Shown in pieces: positions 50,864-59,869 of a DNA stretch of 64,000 bases (within the stretch, counting starts at the first letter, position 1; each line of letters begins with the position of its first letter). The stretch is taken from the NCBI GenBank assembly GCA_900544345.1, contig UQUR01000005.1, positions 69,422-133,421 on the forward strand, written 5' to 3'. The stretch comes from an uncultured Sutterella sp. (lineage in GTDB: Bacteria; Pseudomonadota; Gammaproteobacteria; Burkholderiales; Burkholderiaceae_F). A program made the translations under genes and the position numbers. The notes beneath the pieces are model-generated. The model searched no databases and was not told where the DNA came from. It saw nothing but the letters and a program-made list of their open reading frames with translations.

Positions 50864-51231
50864 ACAGAGAAAGACGATCCGCAGCCGCAGGTGGTCACCG
50901 CGTTGGGGTTGCGGATCACAAACTGAGCACCGGTTAAATCTTCCTTAAAGTCGATTTCTGCGCCGACTAAGTACTGGTAGCTTAACGAGTCAATCAGAAG
51001 CGTAACACCGTCTTTGACCATCTTGGCATCGTCTTCGTTTTCGTTTTCATCAAACTGAAAACCGTATTGAAAGCCCGCGCAGCCTCCGCCTTGCACAAAG
51101 ACGCGAAGCTTCAACTTATCGTTACCTTCTTCTTCAATCAGGCTCTTGACCTTAGCCACCGCCGCATCCGTAAAGTGAATCGGTTCGGGAGCCAGGTTCG
51201 TTTGATTTTCTTCCATGGTATTTTCTTCCAT
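50860..51231 (-). CDS. erpA: iron-sulfur cluster insertion protein ErpA
   Basis: 123 residues, A-type Fe-S carrier that delivers clusters to apo-enzymes. The three cluster cysteines are in GGGCAGFQYGF and the C-terminal TCGCGSSF. The start may be ATG 51216 instead, since GGAAG precedes it by 8 bases while the first ATG has only a weak site. In related genomes erpA neighbours rpsI-rplM; here an autotransporter and a DMT gene intervene. Confidence 0.95.
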   Translation of the reverse strand: MEENTMEENQTNLAPEPIHFTDAAVAKVKSLIEEEGNDKLKLRVFVQGGGCAGFQYGFQFDENENEDDAKMVKDGVTLLIDSLSYQYLVGAEIDFKEDLTGAQFVIRNPNAVTTCGCGSSFSV

Positions 51232-51293
51232 CCATCAAAAACGAGTTGATTATACGTTCTTTTTCAAGGTTGACAATCGACAAAAGGTCATTT

Positions 51294-51328
51294 CAAAAAG
51301 AGGGCGGATCCCGAAGAACCCACCCTCT
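51294..51328 (-). terminator. terminator of the autotransporter gene
   Basis: On the minus strand AGAGGGTGG (51328-51320) pairs with CCGCCCTCT (51307-51299) around an extended TTCG-capped stem, followed by a T run. Confidence 0.85.
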
Positions 51329-51362
51329 ATCGCTGCTTCCTACGGAGGAAGAAAGCTAACGA

Positions 51363-54300
51363 TTAGAAGCGATAATCCACGCGGATTTGGCCGAAGAGAC
51401 CGGTCGTGTCTTGAGAGCCCACAACGCCGCCTGCTTCAACACCAATTCCGAAATTATCCTTTTGAGCCTTTAAGCCGATCGACGAGCGAACGACGCTTTC
51501 AGCCCAAACATCCATCGTGGTACTGCCGACAGCACCCACATGGGTCTTGGCATCGACATCACGATCGCCGAAGGCTGCAACGTAGCCGATATCCACAGAA
51601 GGCGTCCAGGCCCAGCCCGAAGCCGTTTGCATGTCGCCAGCGTACTTCACGCCAACCGGAACCGTAAAGAGGTTCTGATCAACGCTATCGACCTTCACGC
51701 CTTGGCTTGTGGTATAACCGTCGGTACCCACACGCAAGTAGTTAAAGCCGACATAAGGCACCAAGCGCGTATTTTCCGTGAGGTCAAAGCGCATTTCACC
51801 GCGAACACCGGCCATGATGACGTCAGCGTCCACATCGGCCTTATTCAATGCCACCGTGGAGTGAGAAATTTCGTTACTCGTTGCCAAGTAACCCAATTGA
51901 CCCACAACGTTAAATTGACCGAAGCGCTTAGCGGCATAAGCTTGAGCACCATAGTAGTCGACATCGTTTTCAACGCCGTCGTTATGACCCAAGCCCTTCA
52001 CAGAGCCCGTACCGACGTTAGCCAAAGCACCGAACGTCCAGTCGCCGGTCGTGTATTCACCGCCGACCACAACGCCGCCCAATTCAGCCTTAATTTCACC
52101 GAAGTCGGCGCTGCCGCCCATTTCCGTGCGACGGCCGGAGGCTTCAGCAAAGAGCACACCGCCTTCTTCAAATTTGTGGATCATAGAAGCACGTTTGTTG
52201 GCAGCATCCATTCCGATCGTGGCGCTATCGATTGCAGCGGTTTGCACACCGGCAGCCGTTGCCAGATTCACAGCAGCATTTAATTGCTGGCTGCGGTTAG
52301 CGTTCGTGACGCCGGTATTGCGTTCATCGAGGAACTCTTCGACAAAGCGTGCACCGTCATTGTCATGGTTGTGAAGGTCAGCTAAGAAGTCGGGATCATC
52401 GAAGTCATCCAAGCCGACAGAACGCAATTCTTTACCCTGGCGTTGAGCGAAGGTGTAGACATTGTCGTTCTTCACAACCTTAAAGAGAACGTTATCAACG
52501 CTTGTTGCCGTTTCATCAGCGGCTGCCACGGTCACTTGAGCGCCGTCTTCAGCAACGCCTGTGAAGTGAATCTTACCCTTAGCCGTATCAGCGGTACCCT
52601 TAACTTCAGACTTCGCGGCAGCGTCGGCGATGAGTAAACCGTCAGCACCCAAGTAGAGACCTGCTTCAGACGCCTCAACGTTACCCACTGTAACTGCCAT
52701 TTCGTTCAAATCCACTTCGCCCGTAACATAAAGAGCGGCTTCTGCGGAAGCAAGGGGCAGGCTAGCCAATGCAGTCTCAGAATCAGCATTTAAGCTCATC
52801 AGGCCTTTATTGACATCAATCGTGAACATCGGCGGAATAGCACGAGCAGTTTCCGGAGCATCCCACTCTAAATTCATCAGGTTATCAATTGAAGCAATAC
52901 CTGCAGTTTGGTCATCACCAATGACTAACGTGTCTCTGCTCTTGAAGAGAATGCGGTCGAAGTCAATGTAGCCTTGCCCCGACACTACTGTTGTATCACG
53001 AGAGCCAAATTCATAACTCATTCCGGACACTGTAGTTTGAGAGCTAATGGTATTAAACGCACTAAATGTCTTACCGGTCAGATCAAAGCTATCAGACTTA
53101 AACTGCAGGTGAGACTCTTTAGCTCCAGAGCCATCAACCAAAGCATCTTTTTTAGTTAAAACACCATCTTTAGCAAAGATCACTGTAGCCTTATTTACTT
53201 CGACGACTGGATTGCTTTGCTCAATGCCCTCGCTATCTTTATAGATATATCCACCGGTGTAGATATCCCCTTCTAACTGACCACCGGAAATGGTGATTTC
53301 GGAATTGCCGACAATAGACGTCGGTTTATTGTAAAAAGAGGTCGTTTGATAATACTGGCCGTTAATCGTTTGGCCGTCATTACGTTCACTACCAGCCAAA
53401 CCACCAGCGTAAATATCACCAACAACTTTAGCGCCCGAAAGATTGATCTCACTGTTTTCAACAGTTGATTTACCGCCAAATGTAGCAGCGCCACCTCCAA
53501 AAACAGATCCTGTGATGGTACCGCCATTGAGATTCAAAGTACTTTGCGTAGTATTAGCTACAGCACCAGCACCGCTAGCCATACCGGCACCCAAGATTGC
53601 AACATTAGCTTGATCTATAAGCTTGACAGTGTCATTGACATACGCACCGTTAGTGGGAGCTCCGGTCTCGCTAATTTGTCCCTTGATATTAGCTACAATT
53701 GGTGAAACATTTGCTTCATTAACTGAACCGCCGTTGACCTCAATCGATATATTGGTAGTTGTGACCCTTGAATTCGTAGCGATTGCGTTTGTATCGTCAA
53801 TTGCAATACCACCACCATACAGACCATCAACAGAACCGCCATCAACGACTAAATACGCGTTATCAACGTTAGACTCGGCTAAAACAGTGGATTTTTCACC
53901 GTTACCGGCCGTTGCATATGTTCCGCCACCACCGGCAACCAGGATATTTTCACCTCCGGTAATGTGAACCACGGTTTGCTTAGTCTGCGTGCTGGCAGTA
54001 GTTTGACCATCCTGTAAATCTTTCAGAGCTGCAGCCTGATCTTCTTCTTTTACCACAGTGACTTTTGCAATAGAAGCTCCACCGGCAAGAGTGCCGACAT
54101 TGTAACCACCGTTCAAATTGACCCAAACGTTTTCAACACTTGATTGCGCAGTAACGTTATCAGCCTGATTTGAGGCGTTAGCGATAGCCATGCCTGAACC
54201 TAAGATTGCAGCGTGTACACCTTCTTTAGACAAAGTCTTCGTATACTGCTGAATCTTGTTAACAGTTAAATCACCGAGTTCAAAACCATCCTTGAAGTCA

Positions 54301-55802
54301 TTAAATAATGCTACGACATCCCGATGGAAAATCGTTTTTTCCGGATCAGCTAATACTTTTGTTGTTTCATCGCCGATATTGATGTTGATATCACCCTGAA
54401 CTTCTACAGTTGACTTTGAAGTGTTAGCTCCCTCTCTATTTTGTGCTCCTGCAGAATTTTGGTCTGGAGTAAAGTTTGTAGATGCAAGCGCAGCACCGCC
54501 ACCCATTACTGCAACGGCTGATGAATTTGCATTAAAGCTAAGATCTACTCCGCCAGTTACTTTAATCGTGGAGCTCCCTCCATCCAGGTTAGTTCCCCAC
54601 ACCCATGGCTTTTGTTCTCCTAAATCTTGTGGCAAAATGGACGACAAATCTGTTGTAGCACTGAAACCGGCACCAAAGGTCCCTAACACAATACCTTTGT
54701 CAACGGTTACATCAATACCATTTTCAACAGTTGTTATTGATTGACCCTTAGAGGTTGCTGCACTTAACCCAGCCCCCAAAACACCGACGTGATAACCCTC
54801 TAAGTTAGAAGAATCCACAGATGTATCGATATAAAGATTGGCTCCCTGAGTGACCGTAGATGTCGCATTTCCTCCTAGAGCGATAGCTGAGCCTCCAACT
54901 AACACGCCCATTGATCCTGTACTACCCAGAAAATCAATATTGGTACTGCCATCCAATGTCACATTGGTATCAGTTGCCAAGGTTAATGCACTACCCAAAA
55001 CTTCAAGCTTTCCCCCAAAATGTACATCAATAGCACCAATATTAATTGCTGAGCTTCCGCCTACTAAGCCAAAGATATTTCCCGAGTGACTGACAACATT
55101 ACTATTACCTTTTCGTACCACATCAAATGTTTTTGAGGTCCCAGAACCCACGCTTGCAAGGAATAAAGAACCCTTCATTCCCGTGTTAATGACTCGATCT
55201 CCGCCGGCTACTAACAAAGTAACTGGTTCACTTCCTTTAGCTCCAATTTCAACCAACGTATCGCCTGTTAGATTGTAAGAGGGAGCCGCCTCTTCTTTTC
55301 CCGGAATGGTTACATCATCGAACTTTCCTGAAACATCAACACCGAGTAGTGGACCGGCAAAATTGATGGCTTCCTGGGTGCTATAATCCATAAAGTTTGA
55401 ACCACCTGCTACTAGAGCTGGGATGGCTGTTTTATCTTCGTAATTTTGCTGACTGATAGCCTTCAAGATCTCACTCAATTTTGCAGTAAGATCTTCTTGA
55501 GCCATTGCAACTTTAAGATCTTCCAACAGCTGACCGGCAGAGGCTTTAGTTTCAATAACGACCTTCTCTCCGTCACCGTCAATAAATTTCATGCTTTTTG
55601 CGGAAGCATCATTCCCATAGAAATAATCACTATCAACCGTTACTGCCAGTGCTGAACCACTGACAGCCATCAAACCGGCCACGGCGGCTGCCACAATCGT
55701 CTTAACTGCTTTACCAGGTTTACCATGCGTTACCTGAGCTTCAGAGGCTACGACGTAAGAGCCTCTTACCTGATTCCAAAGAACTTTGAATGCTTTATTC
55801 AT
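51363..55802 (-). CDS. autotransporter (type Va) with extended signal peptide
   Basis: 1479 residues. The start MNKAFKVLWNQVRGSYVVASE is the ESPR extension that slows inner-membrane export of large autotransporters; the hydrophobic signal core (about 34-53) ends GSALA-V. The passenger (about 54-1200) is Gly/Asn/Thr-rich beta-helix with many repeats of the form (I/V)xGGx(I/V)xGx(I/V)(Y/F)xGG, for example LNGGTITGSVFGGGA and ISGGQLEGDIYTGG. No protease catalytic motif is seen, so it is probably an adhesin or surface scaffold. The C-terminal 270 residues are the beta-barrel (FAEASGRRTEMGG...) ending with aromatic IRVDYRF for BAM recognition. Start ATG 55802. A 10-G tract lies 75 bases upstream. 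Confidence 0.93.
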   Translation of the reverse strand: MNKAFKVLWNQVRGSYVVASEAQVTHGKPGKAVKTIVAAAVAGLMAVSGSALAVTVDSDYFYGNDASAKSMKFIDGDGEKVVIETKASAGQLLEDLKVAMAQEDLTAKLSEILKAISQQNYEDKTAIPALVAGGSNFMDYSTQEAINFAGPLLGVDVSGKFDDVTIPGKEEAAPSYNLTGDTLVEIGAKGSEPVTLLVAGGDRVINTGMKGSLFLASVGSGTSKTFDVVRKGNSNVVSHSGNIFGLVGGSSAINIGAIDVHFGGKLEVLGSALTLATDTNVTLDGSTNIDFLGSTGSMGVLVGGSAIALGGNATSTVTQGANLYIDTSVDSSNLEGYHVGVLGAGLSAATSKGQSITTVENGIDVTVDKGIVLGTFGAGFSATTDLSSILPQDLGEQKPWVWGTNLDGGSSTIKVTGGVDLSFNANSSAVAVMGGGAALASTNFTPDQNSAGAQNREGANTSKSTVEVQGDININIGDETTKVLADPEKTIFHRDVVALFNDFKDGFELGDLTVNKIQQYTKTLSKEGVHAAILGSGMAIANASNQADNVTAQSSVENVWVNLNGGYNVGTLAGGASIAKVTVVKEEDQAAALKDLQDGQTTASTQTKQTVVHITGGENILVAGGGGTYATAGNGEKSTVLAESNVDNAYLVVDGGSVDGLYGGGIAIDDTNAIATNSRVTTTNISIEVNGGSVNEANVSPIVANIKGQISETGAPTNGAYVNDTVKLIDQANVAILGAGMASGAGAVANTTQSTLNLNGGTITGSVFGGGAATFGGKSTVENSEINLSGAKVVGDIYAGGLAGSERNDGQTINGQYYQTTSFYNKPTSIVGNSEITISGGQLEGDIYTGGYIYKDSEGIEQSNPVVEVNKATVIFAKDGVLTKKDALVDGSGAKESHLQFKSDSFDLTGKTFSAFNTISSQTTVSGMSYEFGSRDTTVVSGQGYIDFDRILFKSRDTLVIGDDQTAGIASIDNLMNLEWDAPETARAIPPMFTIDVNKGLMSLNADSETALASLPLASAEAALYVTGEVDLNEMAVTVGNVEASEAGLYLGADGLLIADAAAKSEVKGTADTAKGKIHFTGVAEDGAQVTVAAADETATSVDNVLFKVVKNDNVYTFAQRQGKELRSVGLDDFDDPDFLADLHNHDNDGARFVEEFLDERNTGVTNANRSQQLNAAVNLATAAGVQTAAIDSATIGMDAANKRASMIHKFEEGGVLFAEASGRRTEMGGSADFGEIKAELGGVVVGGEYTTGDWTFGALANVGTGSVKGLGHNDGVENDVDYYGAQAYAAKRFGQFNVVGQLGYLATSNEISHSTVALNKADVDADVIMAGVRGEMRFDLTENTRLVPYVGFNYLRVGTDGYTTSQGVKVDSVDQNLFTVPVGVKYAGDMQTASGWAWTPSVDIGYVAAFGDRDVDAKTHVGAVGSTTMDVWAESVVRSSIGLKAQKDNFGIGVEAGGVVGSQDTTGLFGQIRVDYRF

Positions 55803-56118
55803 TGTGAGACCTATGAGGTTAACAAACAAGAAAAACTCTCCGGACAGCGCGTTCGGATGGCCTCTAGGCTACTCTGCCCCCCCCCCGAAGTATTGATCAT
55901 CATCAATGAAGGCAATTGTTCTCAATATATTTATATTGTTATTTAAATAATAAAGCCGATTTTTCAATGAGTTATATATAAATCTGAATATTCAGGGTAA
56001 ACCCTTTGTTGCATTAAAGCAACTGAAACTGGAGTCAAAAAAGGAGAATTTTTGCCATTTCGGAGCAAAACAAATCTGAAAATAATCTCAGTGTTTTGTG
56101 GGGATTAAACTTCGATTT
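55803..56118. other. autotransporter promoter region
   Basis: About 316 bases. Next to the G tract lies the dyad ATTGAT-CATC-ATCAAT (about 55894-55909), followed upstream by very AT-rich DNA. Candidate -35/-10 pairs are weak (for example TTGCCT-17-TACTTC just before the tract). The far end holds the 3' side of the DMT gene. No other gene seen. Confidence 0.5.
55877..55886 (-). repeat. homopolymeric G10 tract upstream of the autotransporter
   Basis: Ten consecutive C on the plus strand, G10 on the coding strand, 75-84 bases before the autotransporter ATG. An in-frame TAG lies between tract and start, so slippage would alter promoter spacing or the 5' leader, not the reading frame. Confidence 0.9.
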
Positions 56119-57009
56119 TTAACCTTCCAACCCAACTAAAATCACGCCAAGCGTCATCCCGATTACACCCATTAATCTGGTTGCAGAAAGTTTCTCTTTT
56201 AAGAGCAACCCTCCTAAAACAACTCCGATCATCATGCCGACTTCCCGGCTGGGTGCCACATAAGCTAAAGGCGCCATCGTCATCGCATACAGAACCAGGA
56301 TGTAAGCCAAGGGGGAACCCACCGTTACGACTGCCAGGGCTTTTTGCAATCTTGGCGTTGTCAGAATTTCTTTAGACTCCTCTTTCCAATTGGCGTGCAT
56401 CACAATAAAAGGCGCAAATACTAAAGCACGCACGGCAATGGAAGGAAAGTAAAAACTCAAGGGGGTGAGCCCCGTTGCCTGCTGCACGGCCCACGCATCA
56501 CAAAAGGAGTAACCTGCGATAAAGCATCCGGTTAAAGCGCCCCAAAAGATACCCGCCCGAATGCGCAGCTCCTGCGTGTTTTTATCTGTCTTTTGAGGCA
56601 TTGCCAATAAAACAATAGCTCCCAAAATCAAAATAATGCCCACCCAGCCCCAAAAAGAAGGTCTGTCACCCAAAATCAAAACGGCACTCAAAACTGTAAT
56701 CAATGGTCCCGTGCCTCTGGCTGTCGGATAGACAATGGAATAGTCAGACTTTTTGTAGCCCACCTGAAGGACCTGGCCGTAAATCACATGAATGGGAGCA
56801 GAAAGGATAATGACAAGCCAACCAATGGGCGTGATATTTTTAAGAGAGTCGGGATCGCAGAGAAAGAGCGCCGGGACGGTAATGACTGCCGTGATGATAT
56901 AAACAATCCACCAAAAAGGCCGCGTGGCATTAGCCTTTTTTAAATAGTAATTCCAAGTTGCGTGCACCAGTGCTGCTGTAAGCACCAACACCAAAGCCAA
57001 GAGTGACAT
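56119..57009 (-). CDS. DMT-superfamily (EamA) transporter
   Basis: 296 residues with about ten hydrophobic helices in two EamA halves. ALVHATWNYYLKKANATRPFWW opens the first half and GYSFCDAWAVQQATGL the second. PLAYVAPSREVGMMIGVVLGGLLLKEKLSATRLMGVIGMTLGVILVG closes the protein as in the family. The substrate is unknown. It is not closely similar to the DMT protein at the left end. With the autotransporter it interrupts the erpA-rpsI neighbourhood. Confidence 0.87.
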   Translation of the reverse strand: MSLLALVLVLTAALVHATWNYYLKKANATRPFWWIVYIITAVITVPALFLCDPDSLKNITPIGWLVIILSAPIHVIYGQVLQVGYKKSDYSIVYPTARGTGPLITVLSAVLILGDRPSFWGWVGIILILGAIVLLAMPQKTDKNTQELRIRAGIFWGALTGCFIAGYSFCDAWAVQQATGLTPLSFYFPSIAVRALVFAPFIVMHANWKEESKEILTTPRLQKALAVVTVGSPLAYILVLYAMTMAPLAYVAPSREVGMMIGVVLGGLLLKEKLSATRLMGVIGMTLGVILVGLEG

Positions 57010-57053
57010 TTCTTCCGTCCTTATTGTTGTCTTAGCATTTTAGCGCCCAACAA

Positions 57054-57122
57054 AAAAGGCCCTCTGAAATAAGAGAGCCTTCTTCGGGGCCGTTCCCGCT
57101 GAAATAAAAAGCGGGAACCGGC
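57054..57122 (-). terminator. double hairpin terminator of rplM-rpsI
   Basis: On the minus strand, GTTCCCGCT pairs with AGCGGGAAC first; then AAGGCTCTC pairs with GAGGGCCTT, followed by TTTTG. Confidence 0.88.
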
Positions 57123-57142
57123 AGCGGCAATCGTAAAAACGA

Positions 57143-57535
57143 TTAGCGCTTGGAGAATTGCTTACGGCGACGGGCCTTGCGAAGACCGACCTTCTTACGT
57201 TCGACTTCGCGAGCGTCACGGGTCACGAAGCCCGCGGCGGACAACTGGGCCTTCAAGCCTTCGTCGTAGTCAATCAAAGCACGGGTGATGCCGTGGCGCA
57301 CAGCGCCGGCTTGACCCGTTTCGCCACCGCCGCGCACGTTGACCATCACGTCAAACGTTTCAACGTTTTCGGTGAGTTCCAACGGTTGCATCACGACCAT
57401 ACGGCCGGTTTCACGGTGGAAGTATTCATTCAAAGGACGACCGTTGATCACGATCTTGCCGGAACCACGCTTAATAAAGACGCGGGCCACGGAGCTCTTG
57501 CGACGGCCGGTGCCGTAATTGTAATTGCCGATCAT
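57143..57535 (-). CDS. rpsI: 30S ribosomal protein S9 (uS9)
   Basis: 130 residues, full length. NYGTGRRKSSVARVFIKRGSG, the GGGETGQAGAVRHGITRAL block and the basic tail LRKARRRKQFSKR that reaches the P-site tRNA are all present. It follows rplM by 12 bases. Confidence 0.98.
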   Translation of the reverse strand: MIGNYNYGTGRRKSSVARVFIKRGSGKIVINGRPLNEYFHRETGRMVVMQPLELTENVETFDVMVNVRGGGETGQAGAVRHGITRALIDYDEGLKAQLSAAGFVTRDAREVERKKVGLRKARRRKQFSKR

Positions 57536-57547
57536 GCCGAATCCTTA

Positions 57548-57976
57548 TTAGATGTCGAGGTTCTTAGGTTGTTGAGCCGTATGCGGGTGTTCTTCACCGG
57601 CATAGATCTTCAACTTCTTAATCATGGCGTAGCCCAAGGGTCCCTTCGGGAGCATACCCTTAACAGCGATTTCAAGGGCACGGCCCGGATGGCGTTGTTG
57701 CATCTTTTCGAACGTCGTTTCGATGATGCCGCCGGGATAACCCGTGTGGCGATAGTAACGCTTGTTCTTAGCCTTGTCGCCACTCATCTTCATCTTGGAA
57801 GCGTTGATCACAACGATGAAATCGCCCGTGTCAACGTGCGGCGTGTATTCAGGCTTGTGCTTGCCGCGCAAGCGGGCAGCAATTTCAGCGGCGAGGTGAC
57901 CGACGATCTTATCGGTGGCGTCAACCACGTACCATTCGCGAGTCACTTCGAGCGGCTTAGCCGAGAAGGTCTTCAT
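57548..57976 (-). CDS. rplM: 50S ribosomal protein L13 (uL13)
   Basis: 142 residues. MKTFSAKP and WYVVDATDKIVGHLAAEIA at the start, and GMLPKGPLGYAMIKKLKIYAGEEHPHTAQQP at the end, are diagnostic. The start is ATG 57976, with AGGTGA upstream; the frame opens at 57994. In E. coli L13 represses its own operon; the leader here has a hairpin at 58039-58068 that might serve this. Confidence 0.98.
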   Translation of the reverse strand: MKTFSAKPLEVTREWYVVDATDKIVGHLAAEIAARLRGKHKPEYTPHVDTGDFIVVINASKMKMSGDKAKNKRYYRHTGYPGGIIETTFEKMQQRHPGRALEIAVKGMLPKGPLGYAMIKKLKIYAGEEHPHTAQQPKNLDI

Positions 57977-58038
57977 TATGTATTCACCTATCAATGAAAA
58001 CGCACGACTTTTTTATCACGAGTCGCGCGCAACCGGAT

Positions 58039-58068
58039 TGTCGCTTAAGGCCGCAAGCACCAGCGACA
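58039..58068 (-). promoter_or_regulatory. hairpin in the rplM-rpsI leader
   Basis: TGTCGCT (58039-58045) and AGCGACA (58062-58068) form a 7-bp stem about 65 bases before the rplM start, with a smaller inner GGC/GCC-like stem. Candidate L13 autoregulatory site by position only. Confidence 0.4.
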
Positions 58069-58237
58069 GAGTCCAAAAATTCGTTCCCTCGTTGTCTGAA
58101 CGGGCGACAGAGAAACACCCCTCAGAGCAACAAGACCGCGAATTTTACACAAAAAATTGAAAGAAAACAAACCCCTACCCCCATTGACCTTAATAGCTGT
58201 CCCGAGAGCAATTTTTATCTCGGACAGATATTTACCT

Positions 58238-59869
58238 TCACTCAACACTTTGATGCTGCAAGATTGCCGCTTTGATGAACTCCTCAAATAAAGGATGTCC
58301 AAAACGTGGTGTTGATGTAAATTCCGGATGGAACTGGACTGCAAAAAAGAAAGGATGATTCGGCAACTCCATCATTTCAGGCAACCCTTCCTTTGATGTA
58401 CGAGCAGAAATGACCAATCCAGCTTTCTCGAATTGGGGAACATATTTGGGATTTACTTCGTAACGATGACGATGCCGTTCAGAAACGCTGTCACCATATA
58501 TCCGATAGCCCAATGTACCGGGTTTGACCGAGGCAGACTGTTTTCCTAAACGCATCGTACCGCCCAGGTCACTATTCTTATCTCGTTTTTGTACTTGACC
58601 TCCCTGATCAGTCCATTCAGTAATCAGAGAGACAACAGGGTATGGAGTATCAGCGTTCAGTTCTGTTGAATTAGCATCATTTAGATGGCAGACATGTCTG
58701 GCGAATTCAATCACAGCCAATTGCATTCCAAGACAAATACCCAAATAAGGAATCTTATTGGTGCGAGCGTATTCAATTGCCTGGATCATTCCTTCTGTTC
58801 CGCGCGAACCGAATCCGCCAGGAACCAAAATAGCGTCCATAGTCCGGAGCATATCGGTTCCGTTTTGTTCGATTTCACTTGCATCGACAAAAATGCGGTT
58901 GACATGGGTATGCGTATGAATACCTGCATGCAACAACGCTTCATTTAAACTCTTATAGCTATCTGCGTAATCGACGTATTTCCCAACCATTGCGATATTG
59001 ACCGTATTCTGAGGCTTTTTCAACTCTTCGCAGATATTTTTCCAAGCACTAAGATCAGCTGGTTTGAGATTATTGAGGTTTAAACGGCGACAGATGATCT
59101 CATCTAAACCCTGATCGTGCAAGATAAGAGGCACTTCATAGATAGTCTGAGCATCCCAAAGACTGATTACATGGTCCACAGACAAATTGGAAAATAAAGC
59201 AATTTTCGCTCGTTCACCATCTGGAATTCGACGATCTGCACGACATAAGAGAACATCCGGATAAACGCCTTCTTCACGAAGCTTTTGAACAGAATGTTGT
59301 GTAGGCTTGGTTTTTAGCTCACCGGCTGAAGCAATCCAAGGGCAAAGTGTCAAATGCACAAAACAACAGTTTTCCCGCCCCAATTTCAAACTTAACTGTC
59401 TAACAGCCTCTACAAAAGGTAAGGATTCTATATCGCCGACTGTTCCGCCAATTTCTACAACCGCAATATCGGCATTACCTACCCCTCTGGCGATGAATTC
59501 CTGTATTTCATTTGTGACATGAGGAATAACCTGAACGGTCTTACCTAAATACTTACCGTGACGCTCTTTGCGTAAAACACTTTCATAGATCTGCCCCGAC
59601 GTAAAATTATTCGATTTATGCATCTTTGAGCTGATAAAACGCTCATAATGCCCCAGATCCAAATCAGTTTCAGCACCGTCTTCGGTCACAAAAACTTCCC
59701 CGTGTTGAAACGGGCTCATGGTGCCAGGATCCACATTGAGATAAGGATCCATTTTGATCATTGTGACATTTAAGCCACGAGATTCCAAAATGCTCGCCAA
59801 AGATGCAGCTGCTACACCTTTACCTAGGGAGGAAACGACACCTCCGGTCACAAAAACATATTTAGTCAT
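58238..59869 (-). CDS. pyrG: CTP synthase
   Basis: 543 residues. The N-terminal amidoligase (about 1-265) begins MTKYVFVTGGVVSSLGKG and contains DPYLNVDPGTMSPFQHGEVFV. The C-terminal class I glutamine amidotransferase has Cys in LGICLGMQLA and the His-Glu pair in VQFHPEFTS. It aminates UTP to CTP using glutamine. It is monocistronic here; eno and kdsA, frequent neighbours elsewhere, are not seen. The downstream neighbour is rplM after 261 bases. Confidence 0.97.
   Translation of the reverse strand: MTKYVFVTGGVVSSLGKGVAAASLASILESRGLNVTMIKMDPYLNVDPGTMSPFQHGEVFVTEDGAETDLDLGHYERFISSKMHKSNNFTSGQIYESVLRKERHGKYLGKTVQVIPHVTNEIQEFIARGVGNADIAVVEIGGTVGDIESLPFVEAVRQLSLKLGRENCCFVHLTLCPWIASAGELKTKPTQHSVQKLREEGVYPDVLLCRADRRIPDGERAKIALFSNLSVDHVISLWDAQTIYEVPLILHDQGLDEIICRRLNLNNLKPADLSAWKNICEELKKPQNTVNIAMVGKYVDYADSYKSLNEALLHAGIHTHTHVNRIFVDASEIEQNGTDMLRTMDAILVPGGFGSRGTEGMIQAIEYARTNKIPYLGICLGMQLAVIEFARHVCHLNDANSTELNADTPYPVVSLITEWTDQGGQVQKRDKNSDLGGTMRLGKQSASVKPGTLGYRIYGDSVSERHRHRYEVNPKYVPQFEKAGLVISARTSKEGLPEMMELPNHPFFFAVQFHPEFTSTPRFGHPLFEEFIKAAILQHQSVE

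Noticed and set aside
51540..52283. 247-codon open frame on the plus strand opposite the autotransporter barrel
   Set aside because: It lies wholly antisense to the beta-barrel, has no family resemblance and reflects the codon bias of the real gene.
55884..55909. Frame extension of the autotransporter across the G10 tract, which would make translational phase variation
   Set aside because: An in-frame TAG lies between the tract and the ATG at 55802, so the tract cannot shift the protein frame.
57158..57997. 279-codon open frame opposite rpsI and rplM
   Set aside because: Antisense shadow of two ribosomal protein genes with strong codon bias; no recognisable domain.
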